Assembly (NCBI RefSeq): GCF_905475395.1
Contig: NC_058339.1
Location: 46,075,172 to 46,139,171, forward strand
Reading direction: 5' to 3'
Length of the DNA stretch: 64,000 bases
From: Chrysoperla carnea
Taxonomy: Eukaryota; Arthropoda; Insecta; Neuroptera; Chrysopidae
The notes below the pieces were generated by a model. The model was not told the DNA's origin and ran no database searches. It worked only from the letters and a program-made list of their open reading frames with translations. Below are positions 1 to 11,690 of the stretch, piece after piece. The position numbers and the translations under genes were made by a program. Each line of letters starts with the position of its first letter. Position 1 is the stretch's first letter.

Positions 1-135
1 GATCGACACTTCAACGAAGTCGAATGCCGATTTCGATGATTCATACGCCAATCGATTTGTTTGAGCCTTGCGAGTGCTATTGAAGATATGGCAATAATGA
101 AAATTCAATATGGCGACTTGGTGGTCGCTGATAGC
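1..135. repeat. Dispersed repeat, copy 1 of 2 (partial at window edge)
   Basis: This stretch closely matches 10380-10475, sharing blocks such as acgccaatcgatttgttt and atggcaataatgaaaattca. The stretch near 140-175 carries the same core motif (cgattttaatgattc-like) on the opposite strand, so the element may have inverted ends. The left boundary is cut by the window edge and no coding content is visible. Confidence 0.6.
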
Positions 136-281
136 GTCTGTAAGAATCATTAAAATCGGTCCACGCGCTTGGTCTCAAAGGACGAAACATACATTCATAC
201 ATAGGCTGAAAATAAAAGTCGACGAACTATGGTAAGTGGTGTTTCATTGAAAGGTATTTGAAAATCCTAACTAAAAAGAGT

Positions 282-520
282 AAAATAAAAAATTATTTAA
301 AACATCAAATAACCCGACTAGTTAAATATAAACTGAAAGGAAAAAACAAGTCCAGCAGTTTACTTTAACAGTCGAGACCCATTAAAATCTACACCGGTTT
401 AAATAATCCCAATAATGGGTACCGAGTGTTAAAGTCGCTATGTAAACTGCTAGACTTCTTTTTTTTTTTTAGTATATACATATTTAACTTGTTCAAAGTC
501 GGGTTTTTTTTATTTTAATA
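282..520. repeat. Palindromic MITE, copy 1 of 2
   Basis: The left half (cccgact, then gttaaatata, an A-rich run and cagcagtttac) is mirrored by the right half (gtaaactgctag, a T-rich run, atatttaac, agtcggg). The element therefore folds on itself. A related copy with better preserved ends lies at 49030-49235. No open frame is present. The element is non-autonomous and its class is not settled. Confidence 0.6.
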
Positions 521-1206
521 TATAAGTGTGTTTTTTCGCAATTTTAAATGAGCAAGTCTCCTTAAAAAGTTACGTCTAATACATCCCTACACTAAGCATT
601 TTGCATGTTTTGCACTTAGATTTTCTTTCTACTAGGAATTTCAAGAACTTCATATTAAAAAATTTTCATATTTATAATTCAAGGATATTGTTATAATTGA
701 TGATTAGTATTGTTATTTGATTATAATTTTTTATTTACCAATTTACTACTATTGAAAGTAAAATATGATACAATAAAACAATAACTAAACATACAATAAA
801 TCATTAAATGAACATTATTCGAAAATTACATAAATTGTTTTTATGATTATTTTTCAAAAAAACCAATTATTTTCAATTGCGTTTTAATTTACATAAACAT
901 TCATTTATGAATGTGAATAATTTTTTATCAGTTTAACATGATTTGTGAAATATCAGTAGGTGTAAAGTTGTTTAACGCGCTTACATTAGTTTAATTTTTG
1001 TTCTACACGGGAGATATATTTTGTAATAAATATTTCAAATCAAATTTTTTGGTAAGATTAATATTTTTAAAATATTCAAATTCTCAAGACAATAATACAT
1101 AACAGCGAGTTAATGGAATTCGGAAATACTCCATAACTTAGAAATTTGGCGGTGGTTTTGAGAAAAGATTATAAAAATTAAAATAATATTTCCTTAAAAC
1201 TGCCTT

Positions 1207-1977
1207 TTTATACCCTGTATATGTGTAATATATAAGGTATATTAAGTTGTGCATAAAATCACCTTATTAGTCTATTTTCGGTTGTCCGACCGTCCGTCTG
1301 TCAACACGATAACTCAAAAACGAAAAGAAATATCAAGCTGAAATTTACAGTGTACTCAGGACGTAAAAAGTGAGGTTAAGTTCGTAAATGAGCAACATAG
1401 GTCAATTGGGCCTTGAGTCCGTAGGACCCATCTTGTAAACCGTTAAAGATATAACAAAAGTTTAAATATAAAAAATGTTCTTTATAAAAAAATAAACAAC
1501 TTTTGTTTGAAACATTTTTTCATCCGTCACATCCGTTTTAAAAATTGAATTTCCGTTTTAGAAATTTGAATTTCTCTCACTGAATTGGTACTTTTATTAA
1601 TTTGAAGATTTTGCAGCCTCTCAATTTTTAATACATATTGTGATTAGTAGTACATATGCTATCTATTAATAGGACTGCAGCGCACCTCCAATTTCACCCC
1701 CGAATCTTTGAAATTTTGTCAACCGTTGATCATTTACGAACTCAAACTCATTTTTACGTCCTGAGCATACTATAATAATTTCAAATCAATATCACTTTCC
1801 GTTTTGTAGTTATCGCGCGGACAGACAGACGGGCAAACGGAAATGAATTTATTAGTTGATTTTTAGAAAACACCTATACCAAAATTTTGTTCGTATCATC
1901 AATATTTCAAAGCGTTACAAACTTGGGACTAAAATTAATATACAGTGATAATATATTTCATATATACAGGGTATAAA
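1207..1977. repeat. 770-bp foldback element with terminal inverted repeats
   Basis: The ends are inverted copies: taccctgtatat at 1210 and atatacagggta at about 1963. The inner arms also mirror each other. About 1215-1480 is the reverse complement of a dispersed repeat whose forward form occupies about 1730-1977, including gacagacagac, ccaaaattttgttcg and acttgggactaaa. Other copies of this family lie at 4190-5013, 11440-11690, 13720-14305, 46840-47175 and 58060-58820. It has no coding capacity. Confidence 0.65.
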
Positions 1978-2575
1978 AACATATAAAGATTTTATTTGGT
2001 CACAAATAAGGTTCAATGAAATTTATATTTTATTTAGAAATACCTAGGTCAAACAAATGAATGAATGCATTTTGTTACTATTTTTGATTTATAAACCATT
2101 TTGTTTTTGAAAACAAAAATTGTATATTTGTGATATTTTGAATTATTTAAATAAAAACACACACACGAAGGTCAACAACCTGTTCGATGTTTATTTGTAA
2201 ACAATTTGTTATTATTATGAATTCGCACCGACGTCATATTTGTTCTACAAATGACAAAAATTTACAAAGATTTATAAATTTTTCCCATCAAATAGTAAAG
2301 GTTATTGATGACGTAAATTTATAGGTGAAATGTTTTTATTTTGATTAGTTTGGAAATAAATTAAATTTTAATTTAAGCTGGGTTTTTTTATGATACAAAA
2401 ATTTAGTCTAGGGGCTATAAAATAAATAAATAATTGGTATTGTGGCTTTATCTTTACAGACTTTCTACAATCCGAGATCCGGAAATTAGCAAAATGTGTT
2501 TCAATTTAAACAATTGATTAAAAACGGTTAACTTCGATAGCAAAAGGATTTTATTAGATAATAGTTTTACAGAAC

Positions 2576-2836
2576 ATGGCGATCATTGCCACTTCTCCAT
2601 ATGTTGTTCTTAATACGCCATTTCCTTTCGAAGGTTTGGTATTTAGGAAATGCCATGACAATTATCTCCAGATTTATTTTATAGAATATCAAACTGTTTA
2701 TCCTAGATTTTACCTTGAACGATCAGAGTATTTGATATTTCTCAATTCTTATTACATATCCGAGGTATCATTGATGCAAAAATCGGAGTTCATTTCAAAT
2801 ACAGTCAATGTTCCGGCAGCCGGATTTAAAATATAA
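2576..2836 (+). CDS. Possible small gene or terminal exon, unknown function
   Basis: This open frame of 86 codons begins at an ATG in good context (aacATGG). It is preceded by a T-rich stretch ending in ttttacag, which could be a splice acceptor, so the frame may be the last exon of a longer plus-strand gene. An AATAAA signal follows the stop by about 20 bases. The predicted protein is aromatic-rich with no signal peptide or known motif that I can see. No homologue is recognised. A chance frame remains possible in this AT-rich setting. Confidence 0.3.
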   Translation: MAIIATSPYVVLNTPFPFEGLVFRKCHDNYLQIYFIEYQTVYPRFYLERSEYLIFLNSYYISEVSLMQKSEFISNTVNVPAAGFKI

Positions 2837-3110
2837 TATTCTTATTCATAAAATAAAATTACTTTATATAATTATTTTATCTACATCTCCTCAACTAATT
2901 AAGTGAATAATATTAAAATCGGAATATTACAGTAAAAAATAATAATTTTACATGGAATACTTATTTGACATTTTGTTGAACGTATTTAGGGAGTAAACAA
3001 TATACTCTGAATTGTTTATCAAAATAAAGTTGCAAATTTATTAACTCTGGAAATCTAAAAGATAATCTTCTTAGTTCTAAGCCTTGGTTGGGAGCTTGTT
3101 AAGATCAGCT

Positions 3111-3430
3111 AATGGAATTTATTGTTGAACCATCCCCTCGCAATATCTTTCAGAAATTCACTATCCCGCTTCGACGTTCGCTACTTTTGCATAGCGCGTT
3201 CTCTACTCTTGCAAATTGAAGCCAAGAAAGGATGTCGTCAAGAAAGGTTCTTTCTGTTCAGAAAGGATCCTTCGGTTAAGAAAGGATGTCGTTTTGGCGC
3301 GTTACACTACGCACTCACAACAATCAGGCTCACGACCACTATTGTTCCCGTTCCACTTGCTTGAGAGTGTTACAATCATAATCTCAAGTGAAATGGATGA
3401 CATGACGGAACGTTTTGAGCAATGACGTAA
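3111..3430. other. GC-richer island with a repeated 15-mer
   Basis: This stretch is clearly less AT-rich than its surroundings. It carries aagaaaggatgtcgt twice (3224-3238 and 3278-3292), with the related agaaaggttctttc and agaaaggatcc between them. The open frames across it overlap in several phases and look like by-products of base composition. It is probably a transposon fragment of unknown class. Confidence 0.35.
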
Positions 3431-3698
3431 ACATTAAAAATGGCAAGTTTAAAAAATGAAAGTTTTTGTGGAAGCACTGAAGAAATATTTTGTCAGTCTT
3501 ACTCTTCCACTGTTTCTCTAGCAGTGCACGACTTTTCGTCTTTAATTTTACGTTCAGCTAAGTGAATTCCTGTAGTCATGTCTATTTAGAACTACACAGA
3601 AAATAAAAAAGCCGTATCTCGATTCATTCAATAATTTTTACATAATACTCGTCCGGTTACGAAGCTGGTTATGATTTTGTTTTTAAAGATTTGCATAC

Positions 3699-3908
3699 CT
3701 GAGAAGAAGAATATCCGCTTGTAGCTTGTTTAAGAAAATTATAATATGGTAAAATTGCACCGTAACTTTTTGGTGTTCCAATAACAATTGGTATTAATGG
3801 TAAACGCTCGTTCCTCGAGGAACCTCCTCTGTTAGAACTTGTAGAGGATCCAGTTTTTGATGGTGAACAATTAGTTTTTGAAGACGATGAACTGCTAGAT
3901 GCATACAT
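3699..3908 (-). CDS. Orphan first coding exon of an unrecognised gene
   Basis: The frame is 70 codons long, from an ATG (3908) to a canonical donor CAG|gtatgc (exon end 3699, phase 0). The N-terminal 30 residues are dominated by Ser with Lys, Thr and Asn, which is low-complexity and probably disordered. They are followed by a hydrophobic, Pro- and Tyr-containing stretch including IPIVIGTPKSYG and LPYYNFL. The serine-rich start followed by a non-repetitive segment ending exactly at a strong donor argues for a real exon. I found no following exon between 1 and 3698 on this strand, so the gene probably continues beyond the left edge across a long intron. The family is not recognised. Confidence 0.5.
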
Positions 3909-4189
3909 TTAATATACCTTCAACAATTTAGTAAATTGTGAAATGATAAGTGTACTGTTTCTTCAAAAGTGTACTGAAAATAGCCTTAAATAATGAACAA
4001 ATTGAAACGGAATCAAATCAAGCCGTACCCCGCATCAGGCGCCATCATAAAAAGACGCTAAAAACCTGGGGAATTTTTTTATTGTGTAAACATAGTATAC
4101 CTTTTTGTGTACCTCTACAAATTTAAACAGTATGTAGAAAGTTTCAAAAAGCGCTGCGCATGAAATTTCGTCCACCCGTAAAACTTACA

Positions 4190-5013
4190 AGGACATGACC
4201 TGGGTGTGATATGCCTTAAAAAGCTACACTTCATGAAAAATTGCGATAAATATTATTCCATATTTCGAAGTTTGACATGTACATAGATTATTATTCAATA
4301 ATAGATTGGTAAATTTTAAACATGGGTTCCTTGTATCAGAAACAATCAGTAAAAAATTTTATATGATCGTATGGTCTAATACTTTTCATTTTCGAAATAA
4401 GGAGTGGTCAAGTTTCAAAACAAAAATGTAGTAACGATAAGGGGATAATTTTCTGACATAAATATAACAAAAACAAATGAAAACAAACAATTAACTGAGT
4501 TAATTGTTGAAATATCATGTATAGACAGTGTTGATGACCCAAAATTGTCATATAAATAAAGAAAGATTTCCACTATTTGATAGCCGCATGTAACTAAATT
4601 TGCATCTAATTTGCGCCCTCGCGGGTAAACGGTGATGTTTACGAAAAAATATTTCAAACAAAAATTGTCTATTTTTTTATAAGGAACATTTTTTACAATT
4701 AAATTTTTGTTCTATCTCTAACGGTTTACAAGATGGGTCCTAAGGACCCATGACCCAACTAATCTATGTTGCTCATTTACGAACTCAACCTTACTTTTTG
4801 TGTCCAAGCACGCTATAAAAATTTCAACTTGATATCTCTTTTCGTTTTTGAGTCATCGTGTTGACAGTCAGACAGACAGACATCCGAAAACGGACTAATT
4901 AGGTGATTTTATGAACACCTGTAGCAAAATTTTGTTGGTAGGAACAATATTTTCAAGCGTTTCAACTTGGGACTAAACTTAATATACCTTGTATATTTCA
5001 TGTACATGGTATA
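4190..5013 (+). repeat. Long copy of the dispersed ~800-bp repeat family
   Basis: This copy matches 58060-58820 over most of its length. The shared landmarks, in order, are a caattaactgagttaattg-type block, a gtgatgtttacgaaaaaat block, aacggtttacaagat, tgttgctcatttacgaactc, gatatctcttttcgtttttg, a gacagacagaca run, taattaggtgatttta, acttgggactaaa and a final atacatggtataaaa-like end. It contains no plausible protein. Confidence 0.65.
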
Positions 5014-5229
5014 AAAGGTAATAGTGTCAAAGACCTTTTCTTTTTTGAAAACTTCAATCATAAAATTTTGATTCAAAACTCTGAAAACCCCATTATCGTA
5101 GACAGGAAAGATCGTATACTTTAAAATAAAAAGTTTTAGACCTTATATTCATTTAAACTTTTTTACTTTTTTTGATGTAAGGAATTTATGTTCAAAGTTG
5201 GCCAATGTATTATTACTCTCTGTATCTAT

Positions 5230-5765
5230 GCCAATATATGAGATTGTAAGGGGGCGTCCATAAATTACGTGAGGTGTTTTTTTAAATTTTCTGTCCCTCC
5301 CTCTCCCCTTGGTGAGATGTCGTGAGGTTTTAGTCAACCCCCTCCCCCGTCCCCCAATCTCACGTGAGATTTTTCAGAATGTGGGTTTATTACGTAAACG
5401 CGTTAGATTGTTTATTGTAAAAAGAAAAAAACAATTTGGTTTGTGCTTTTATTTACGACTAGTTAAGACTACCATTCAATATTGCTGAGAGTTATAAATG
5501 TTCAGTAGATATATAACGTCGAAGTATGAATGAAATAATTTTTTTCCGAACGAATTAGTGAATAATCGTAATCATATTACGTTAACGCTTAAGATTAAAT
5601 TTTAAACATGTACATACAATTTGGATTAAATTCAACAAAATAGTATAATATTTTTTTGTTTCAATCAGAAAAAAAAATTGCGTGATATTTGTCGAGACCC
5701 CTCCTCTCCCCAACGTGAGATTAGATGATATTTGACTCGACCCCCTCCCCCCCAGGGGATAATAA
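5230..5765. repeat. Repeat with C-rich and G-rich ends
   Basis: It starts with ggggcgtccataaattacgt, followed by a C-rich tract and cccccaatctcacgtgaga. A second C-rich block with the same caacgtgagatta motif lies at 5690-5760. The paired CACGTGAGA-type motifs beside C-tracts bracket an AT-rich interior of about 300 bp. I know this opening motif as a common insect repeat, but I cannot name the element class. Confidence 0.5.
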
Positions 5766-6454
5766 AATTATAAATTTATCCTCCAAAAAGGGACTAAAAA
5801 CCATACCGTGCTACCTGGACTCCCAACACGTGCTACCTGGACTCCCGCCAACTAAAAATAACGCCATGAGTTGATTTTCGTCAATAGGTGTTACGTTAGC
5901 GATAGTTGGAGTGATTTTTTGTAACTCGTTTACAATCTGACGGAAATTACAATTTTACGTTGACATATATATCTCAAAGTTTGGAATGATCATAGTTTGG
6001 AGATATATGGGTTTTGCCGCTTTAAAGACACATTATCAAATATATTTACAATTTGTTCACATTAAACTGTTTATTACTTTCTATTTTCAGTACACCATAT
6101 TATAAAATAAAGTTACACCACAAAAGCACTGTTAATTACCTGAACATACAAAGACAAATTTTAATTAGCCAATTTAATCATTTTCAGTAAAAACAACAAT
6201 TAACGATCCCACACAAAAGACACCACACAGTTTTGAATGTCTAATAATTTATACAATTTTACAAAAATTTAGAATTAATATGAGAGAGTGTGATCTTATC
6301 AGAATATAAAGTATTTAGAAAAGTTATCTATCATTAAGTTATATGTAAACTAAATTTCTTATCATTTGTAATCAGAAACTCGTCAATTAATATAACAATA
6401 AGCAGTCAAATAGGAGCCAAGATAAATTAGTGTGTGTTGTTAATATTATTTATT

Positions 6455-7208
6455 AAGGACGTTCTCAAAAATCACGCTTTCTTACAATATATATCTTTCA
6501 ATTGTGTATATGCTTTCTCACTAATGCCTTTTATAAGCAGGTAAATTTTTAACACCTCTTACAGTTGTAAATTTATAGATTTGAGCTGTTAAAGTTTGCG
6601 TTTTTATAAATCTTACACGGAAAAAAATTCTACGAATGTGATACAACTACCGTACGGAGTTGAGTGGTGAAGTTGAAACAAACGCAAGAGTTGTTTGTAT
6701 AAAAGTAATATATTATACTTTCTAACAAATTTCAAATATTGTTGTTTTGAAATGCAACATAGTTTTAAACAATCTTTTTTTGATTGGTTCTACCACTTAT
6801 AAATATTATTACAAAATACTGATGTGATTGTCACAACTACACGAACAGGTAAAAAATAAATAAAAGGTTTATACCTGCTAATAGATTTATTTATTTAAAA
6901 AAAAAAATTAAATTTCTTCAAGTTGGATTTGAAACAGCGACATATGGATTACTATTAATTTTAGTGTCCTAAGTCTAAAGCGTAACCCACTGCGCTATCG
7001 ATGCTTGTGACATAAATATAACGGCGGCGACTGTACAGTCCGCCACCAAATTAGCAAGGAGTAACATAAGAGTAATTACGATTAGCTAATTCATGCTGAT
7101 GATGACTACTTGGCAGTCGAAATATTTGTATTTATAAAATACAAAAAAGTGATCTAGGAAATTGGGGCAAAAATCGAAATTTATTCATTTTTTTGAGAAC
7201 GTCCTTAA
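6455..7208. mobile_element. Non-autonomous DNA transposon with 17-bp inverted ends
   Basis: The left end aaggacgttctcaaaaa (6457) is repeated inverted at the right end, tttttgagaacgtcctt (to about 7206), enclosing about 750 bp. Both ends abut TTA-type sequence, which suggests a short TA-rich target duplication. The interior is AT-rich without a transposase frame. A tRNA-like segment lies inside it near 6915-7012 and is described separately. Confidence 0.55.
6915..7012 (-). repeat. Degenerate tRNA-derived SINE head
   Basis: Read on the minus strand, it has an A-box-like tagcgcagtggg followed about 55 bases later by a B-box-like gtttcaaatcc, the spacing of a pol III internal promoter. The anticodon arm does not fold properly, so this is not a functional tRNA gene. 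It sits next to a long A-run on the plus strand (about 6897-6908), inside the 6455-7208 element. Confidence 0.4.
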
Positions 7209-8430
7209 AGGAATACACATGCTACTACCTTAAAATAATCAAAAAATGCTTCTGAAATTTGCCGATTAACAGACGAGGATTGGATGTCTACGAAAATGGC
7301 ATGCCTGTTTGTACGAATATTGTATTCTTCATAGATAGATTAGATCACATCCTTTAATATCTGATAAACTAGTCAATATTTAACCCCTTGCTTCCGAAGA
7401 TACACCTATATATACCATTTTTAAAACTTCTATTTTCCCACACAATGAAAACACAAATAAACAGCTCATAACTAATCTTATATGATGGTATAAAATTTTA
7501 AGAGCACACAAGCTCAAAACAATCACTAAAAAAGGATTGAAATCACATAATGCATGACAATTAAAAGTATAATCCATTCTAAAGACAAATTAGTTACTTG
7601 TAAAAGTAACATTTTAAAAAAATTGGCGATCATGTGATGATATATGTGGACTTTAGATTATTATCTACAAATTCGAAAAGAGTTTCCACAAAAAATTGAA
7701 TTTTCAAAGCTAACATAAGTAGTCAAGAGGGTTGTAGTACTTAAACTTACGATTTCGTAGTATAAACAAACTAACACTTATCTACCTCAAACTGGGAGTG
7801 AAAATATTATTCGCGAACTCGTTTTAAAATACTCCAGATAATTCTATTATATGAATATTTCGCGAAATACAAGCTTTGCATTGCTGAATGTTTTAATTTA
7901 CAATAACCATTCGAGATTCAATTTGTGTTTTTACTAGCCTTAAAATAAAATACAAATATTTGTATAAAAATAAATCGCATTTCTTATTGTTTTCAATTTA
8001 TTAAAAATTTTCCGTGACATAATAACAGAGTAATTTCAAACTAGTTTGTCAAGCCTCAGGAAAAATATAAATATAGGAAAATTTTGGAAAAATATACTGT
8101 GCGACGAGTAAAGAAATTAAAAAAAAATTTTCCACCTTAAACGGATACGGAACATAAAAACTTTTGAGCCTTTTCTGTCCAAGTAAATTTTGATTGATCA
8201 TCACACAGCATAATATGATTCTACAAAGTTTTCTTTATCAGTTTGTAATTTGCCGCTTTTCTTTGCGTTTTCTCGGGTTCGTAATGCATTTACAAGGTTA
8301 ATAATTTTGATGAAGTTTTAGGACAACTCTTAATGAAGAAAATGCTTTTTCCCTCCCCCCAAGACTCCCTTCTCCCAAATTTTTACGCCAATGGATGCAA
8401 AAGATATTAGTTATGAAATTAAAATGATGT

Positions 8431-8726
8431 TAACTGTTTACTGGTAACCAATTCCATTCGCGGCATGCCTATGATACCGGATTCGAATCTCGCCCAACAA
8501 AAATTAATTTAATTATTGCGATGGGCTGGTGTAGTGCATAGTATATGCATGAAGGAGGTGCACTCAGCCTCTCAAAATAATTGAGGAGCAGGTTAATGTA
8601 ATTATCAGCGGAAAAGATGGTAAAACACATCCATATAACATGCAAAACCATGTTACCATTATTACAATGGGCTCTATGGCCTAAATATGTCCTTCGTGGA
8701 CAGCCAATATAACAATCTAACTGTTT
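8431..8726 (+). mobile_element. tRNA-derived SINE, copy 1, with target duplication
   Basis: A 9-bp direct repeat taactgttt flanks the element (8431-8439 and 8718-8726). The head contains a B-box-like ggattcgaatc. The body matches the copy at 56248-56504 in the blocks gggctggtgtagt, catgaaggaggt and actcagcctct. The tail, from about 8660, carries ctatggcctaaatatgtcc and ggacagccaatataac. The terminal units are decayed (aacaatc rather than taacctaacc), so it looks older than the 56-kb copy. Confidence 0.75.
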
Positions 8727-10379
8727 GCTACAAAAAGGTACTCTTCATAAACATGGATTACTCTCATGGTTTGCTCAACATTTGCAATTTTAATCTTTGG
8801 TAGCAGCAAGTTTGAGACAAAAATTAAATTTCGAAAAATTACAGCTTCAATCGATAACATTTACTTTAAAATATGTACTTCAAAAGTTCGTTTCTAAATA
8901 ATCCACAAGAAAAAATTTGTATGTTATTTTTCACCAAAATCACATTTAAACCTCAATAATTTTCATTGAAAAATTCGTGCGGCCATAATATGTTTCTTAT
9001 TAGTGATTTATAAAAAAATTAACTTAAATTCTTAAATACACAAACTATTTCACCAACTGTACCAGGAACCGTTATCATTTCATTTTATTTATTTACAAAC
9101 AAAAAAATTACAAATATTCGATTAATACAAACGAGATAAATTTATTTAAAAAATGAAAATAAAATAAAATTTATATAAAATAATCATATTTTTTTACACA
9201 ATAATTTAATTTTAAATAACTTACGGGTATTTTAATTTTATGTAATTTACGATTTTTCATGTTTAGTATTTAATTTTTTAATCCCAAAAAAATTTATAAA
9301 ATAACCAAAAGAAACAAACAACTACAGATTTTAAACGTTATAATATTTATAATAAGATATTGTAAAATCTCCAAAATTGTCGTCTCTCTGTAATATATTT
9401 TATTAATTATTATTAAACTTTAATAACCTTGAGATTGAAATTTTAATTGATAGCAAACAAACTTTAATTGATATGCATTTCTTATGGTTAGGAGTAATAT
9501 AAAACAATTTATGTCATACAAATATTAACCATACACAGCATCTTCTTACACGGAGAACTTTTTACAGTACCTATCAGGTTCGTAAAAACATAACAATCAC
9601 AAATATACTCTGAAATTAAAGCAACAAAAATGTTTATTTAAATCTTACTCAATTTCTAATAATAATCGCTTAACCAAAACTTTAATAATTTTCCAAAACT
9701 TTTACATTCCATTTGAAGGTTGTAGTCTCTACTTGAAGGAGTATTTACATGAATTTTAACTCCTTTTTCTATTTGCTATCGCTTTAAAAAGGTTTTGATA
9801 TCCGATCAATTTTCGAAGCCCTACGTGATTTATTTCTGTATGGCATTTATGCAAATCGCTGCGAATACTATTAGTATCCAGCAATGCTGTACATATTCGC
9901 TGGTGTAGGAGTGATACACCAAGGGGTGTGACATTCATATTCTCACGTGTATTAATCTAATCTGTAACTTACTTGGTGCTCAAACTTTAACTTTTAACAA
10001 ATTTTAGCATGGGCTTGTTGCCTAAGATTTTTATACCGGTGAATAGTGATTATTCGTCCAGCGACGTAAATACCGCCTCATTGGTGTTTGTTGTCATGTG
10101 GTTATCGATATCAATTATACTTTTATGATTTGATTTTACTTAACATTTTATATTAATAGAATGTGATTTTAGGTATTGAAATATTACCATTAATCGTTAA
10201 TTACTCTTTATTAGTATTATCAAGTGGTAAATGTCGAAATTCTCCCTGTATTTGTATACATTACTATTTAATGTCTATTATTTTATATAAATTAAATAAT
10301 ATAGACCAGGAGTTATTCGTAAAAAAAAAAACACGAATTTCCATTAAAATGAATGATTATGTTGGAAATTAGAGATCAA

Positions 10380-10475
10380 ACGCATGGGTCGATTTCAATG
10401 ATTCTTACGCCAATCGATTTGTTTTAACCTTGCAAGTGCTACTGCAGATATGGCAATAATGAAAATTCAATATGT
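10380..10475. repeat. Dispersed repeat, copy 2 of the window-start element
   Basis: It matches 30-125 at most positions, including gatttcaatgattcttacgcc and atggcaataatgaaaattca. Homology ends abruptly near 10475, so this copy is truncated. Confidence 0.55.
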
Positions 10476-11439
10476 CAACCACAAGTCTAAACTTGTCTTG
10501 GAGCTGGTACTACCTTAATAGTTTATACTTTCATACAATCATTCAATTTCATAATTTGATGGAAATATTCGATTGAAATCTATTTTTTCCTATCGCGTGC
10601 CACTGCATGTTCAAACTCATGTAATAATATTAAGATGGGGCACTTAGCATTCCTCATATCTTTTGGTGATTAAAATGAATACGGGGTGGATCATAAAGTA
10701 CAAGAACCTAAATTGCTTCAAACTAATTTAAAAGATCTAATTTTTTAATTTTGTTATTTAAGTTTTTTGACATTTAATTTATCAAAGTGTACGTTTGTGG
10801 TAAGGTCGAGTGTATCTACGCTACAGATTTTTCTTAATGAAAAACAGATAAAGTTTGTTATGTATCGAAGATTCCAATAAATAGATTTTGTAATTAACAA
10901 CGGCATGCATCTTTAATCTTCTTCTTGTAATTAACAATGAATTATGTCCTTTTGTAATAATATCTTTTCTTTAATAGACCTAATGATTATATTATTAGTT
11001 TTTAATTTTTATTCAATATGATAATCAAATAATTAATTTTATAAATACTCAATCATCCATATACAGAAATGTACGTGTACAATAATAATTGTATAATTTT
11101 TAAGGACGTTTGATCATTATATAATTAGTATATGAAAACACTCACACTAGTATTTATATATCCGCCGAATTTATGGAAAACAAGTGAAGATAATAATAAT
11201 TAATAGGTTTAATCGTTTAAATACCTTAAATATGCTTGATTTCTAGGATTTTTTTATCGTTTTTCGGAATGCTTTGAAACAAATTTTTAACCATAAAGGT
11301 TTCCTCCCAAAAATTGTACTCTTTGATTCCTTTAACATTATTAGATGAATTTGGTATGAAATAAGAATTTATATACCCACTATTCGAAGTGACCTACTTT
11401 CTTTCACAATTTTGGAGAAAATTTAAACCAAAATTGCGT

Positions 11440-11690
11440 CCTCGTGGGAATTAAAGTAAAAGTTGTTAATTTGTTATAAGGAACATTTTTTGCATTTAAA
11501 CTTTCCTTTTACGGTTTAAGATATCTCGGGCGTCTCACGGGCCTATAATCCAATCAACCTATGCTGCTCATTTAGGAACTCACGTTTTAAATCCTGAACA
11601 TTCTATAAAAATTTCAGTTCGCCATTTCTCTTACTTTGAGTTATTGTGATGACAGCCGTGTGAATAATCCTTATTACTATCGACTTAAAC
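11440..11690 (+). repeat. Truncated copy of the ~800-bp dispersed family
   Basis: Landmarks of the family at 4190-5013 are present in the same order: cctcgtggg, a gttataaggaacatttttt block, tttacggttta, atgctgctcatttaggaact and a tctcttac..gagttattgtg block. The end after the gaca run is missing. Confidence 0.5.

Noticed and set aside
3216..3425. Overlapping plus-strand frames at 3122-3425 as genes
   Set aside because: Several frames are open at once because of local composition and a repeated 15-mer, and none has splice or start support.
6915..7012. Functional tRNA gene
   Set aside because: The A and B boxes are recognisable, but the anticodon arm and acceptor stem do not form, so it was called a SINE relic.
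9756..9938. 60-codon minus-strand frame as an exon
   Set aside because: There is no splice donor or acceptor at sensible positions and no recognisable motif.
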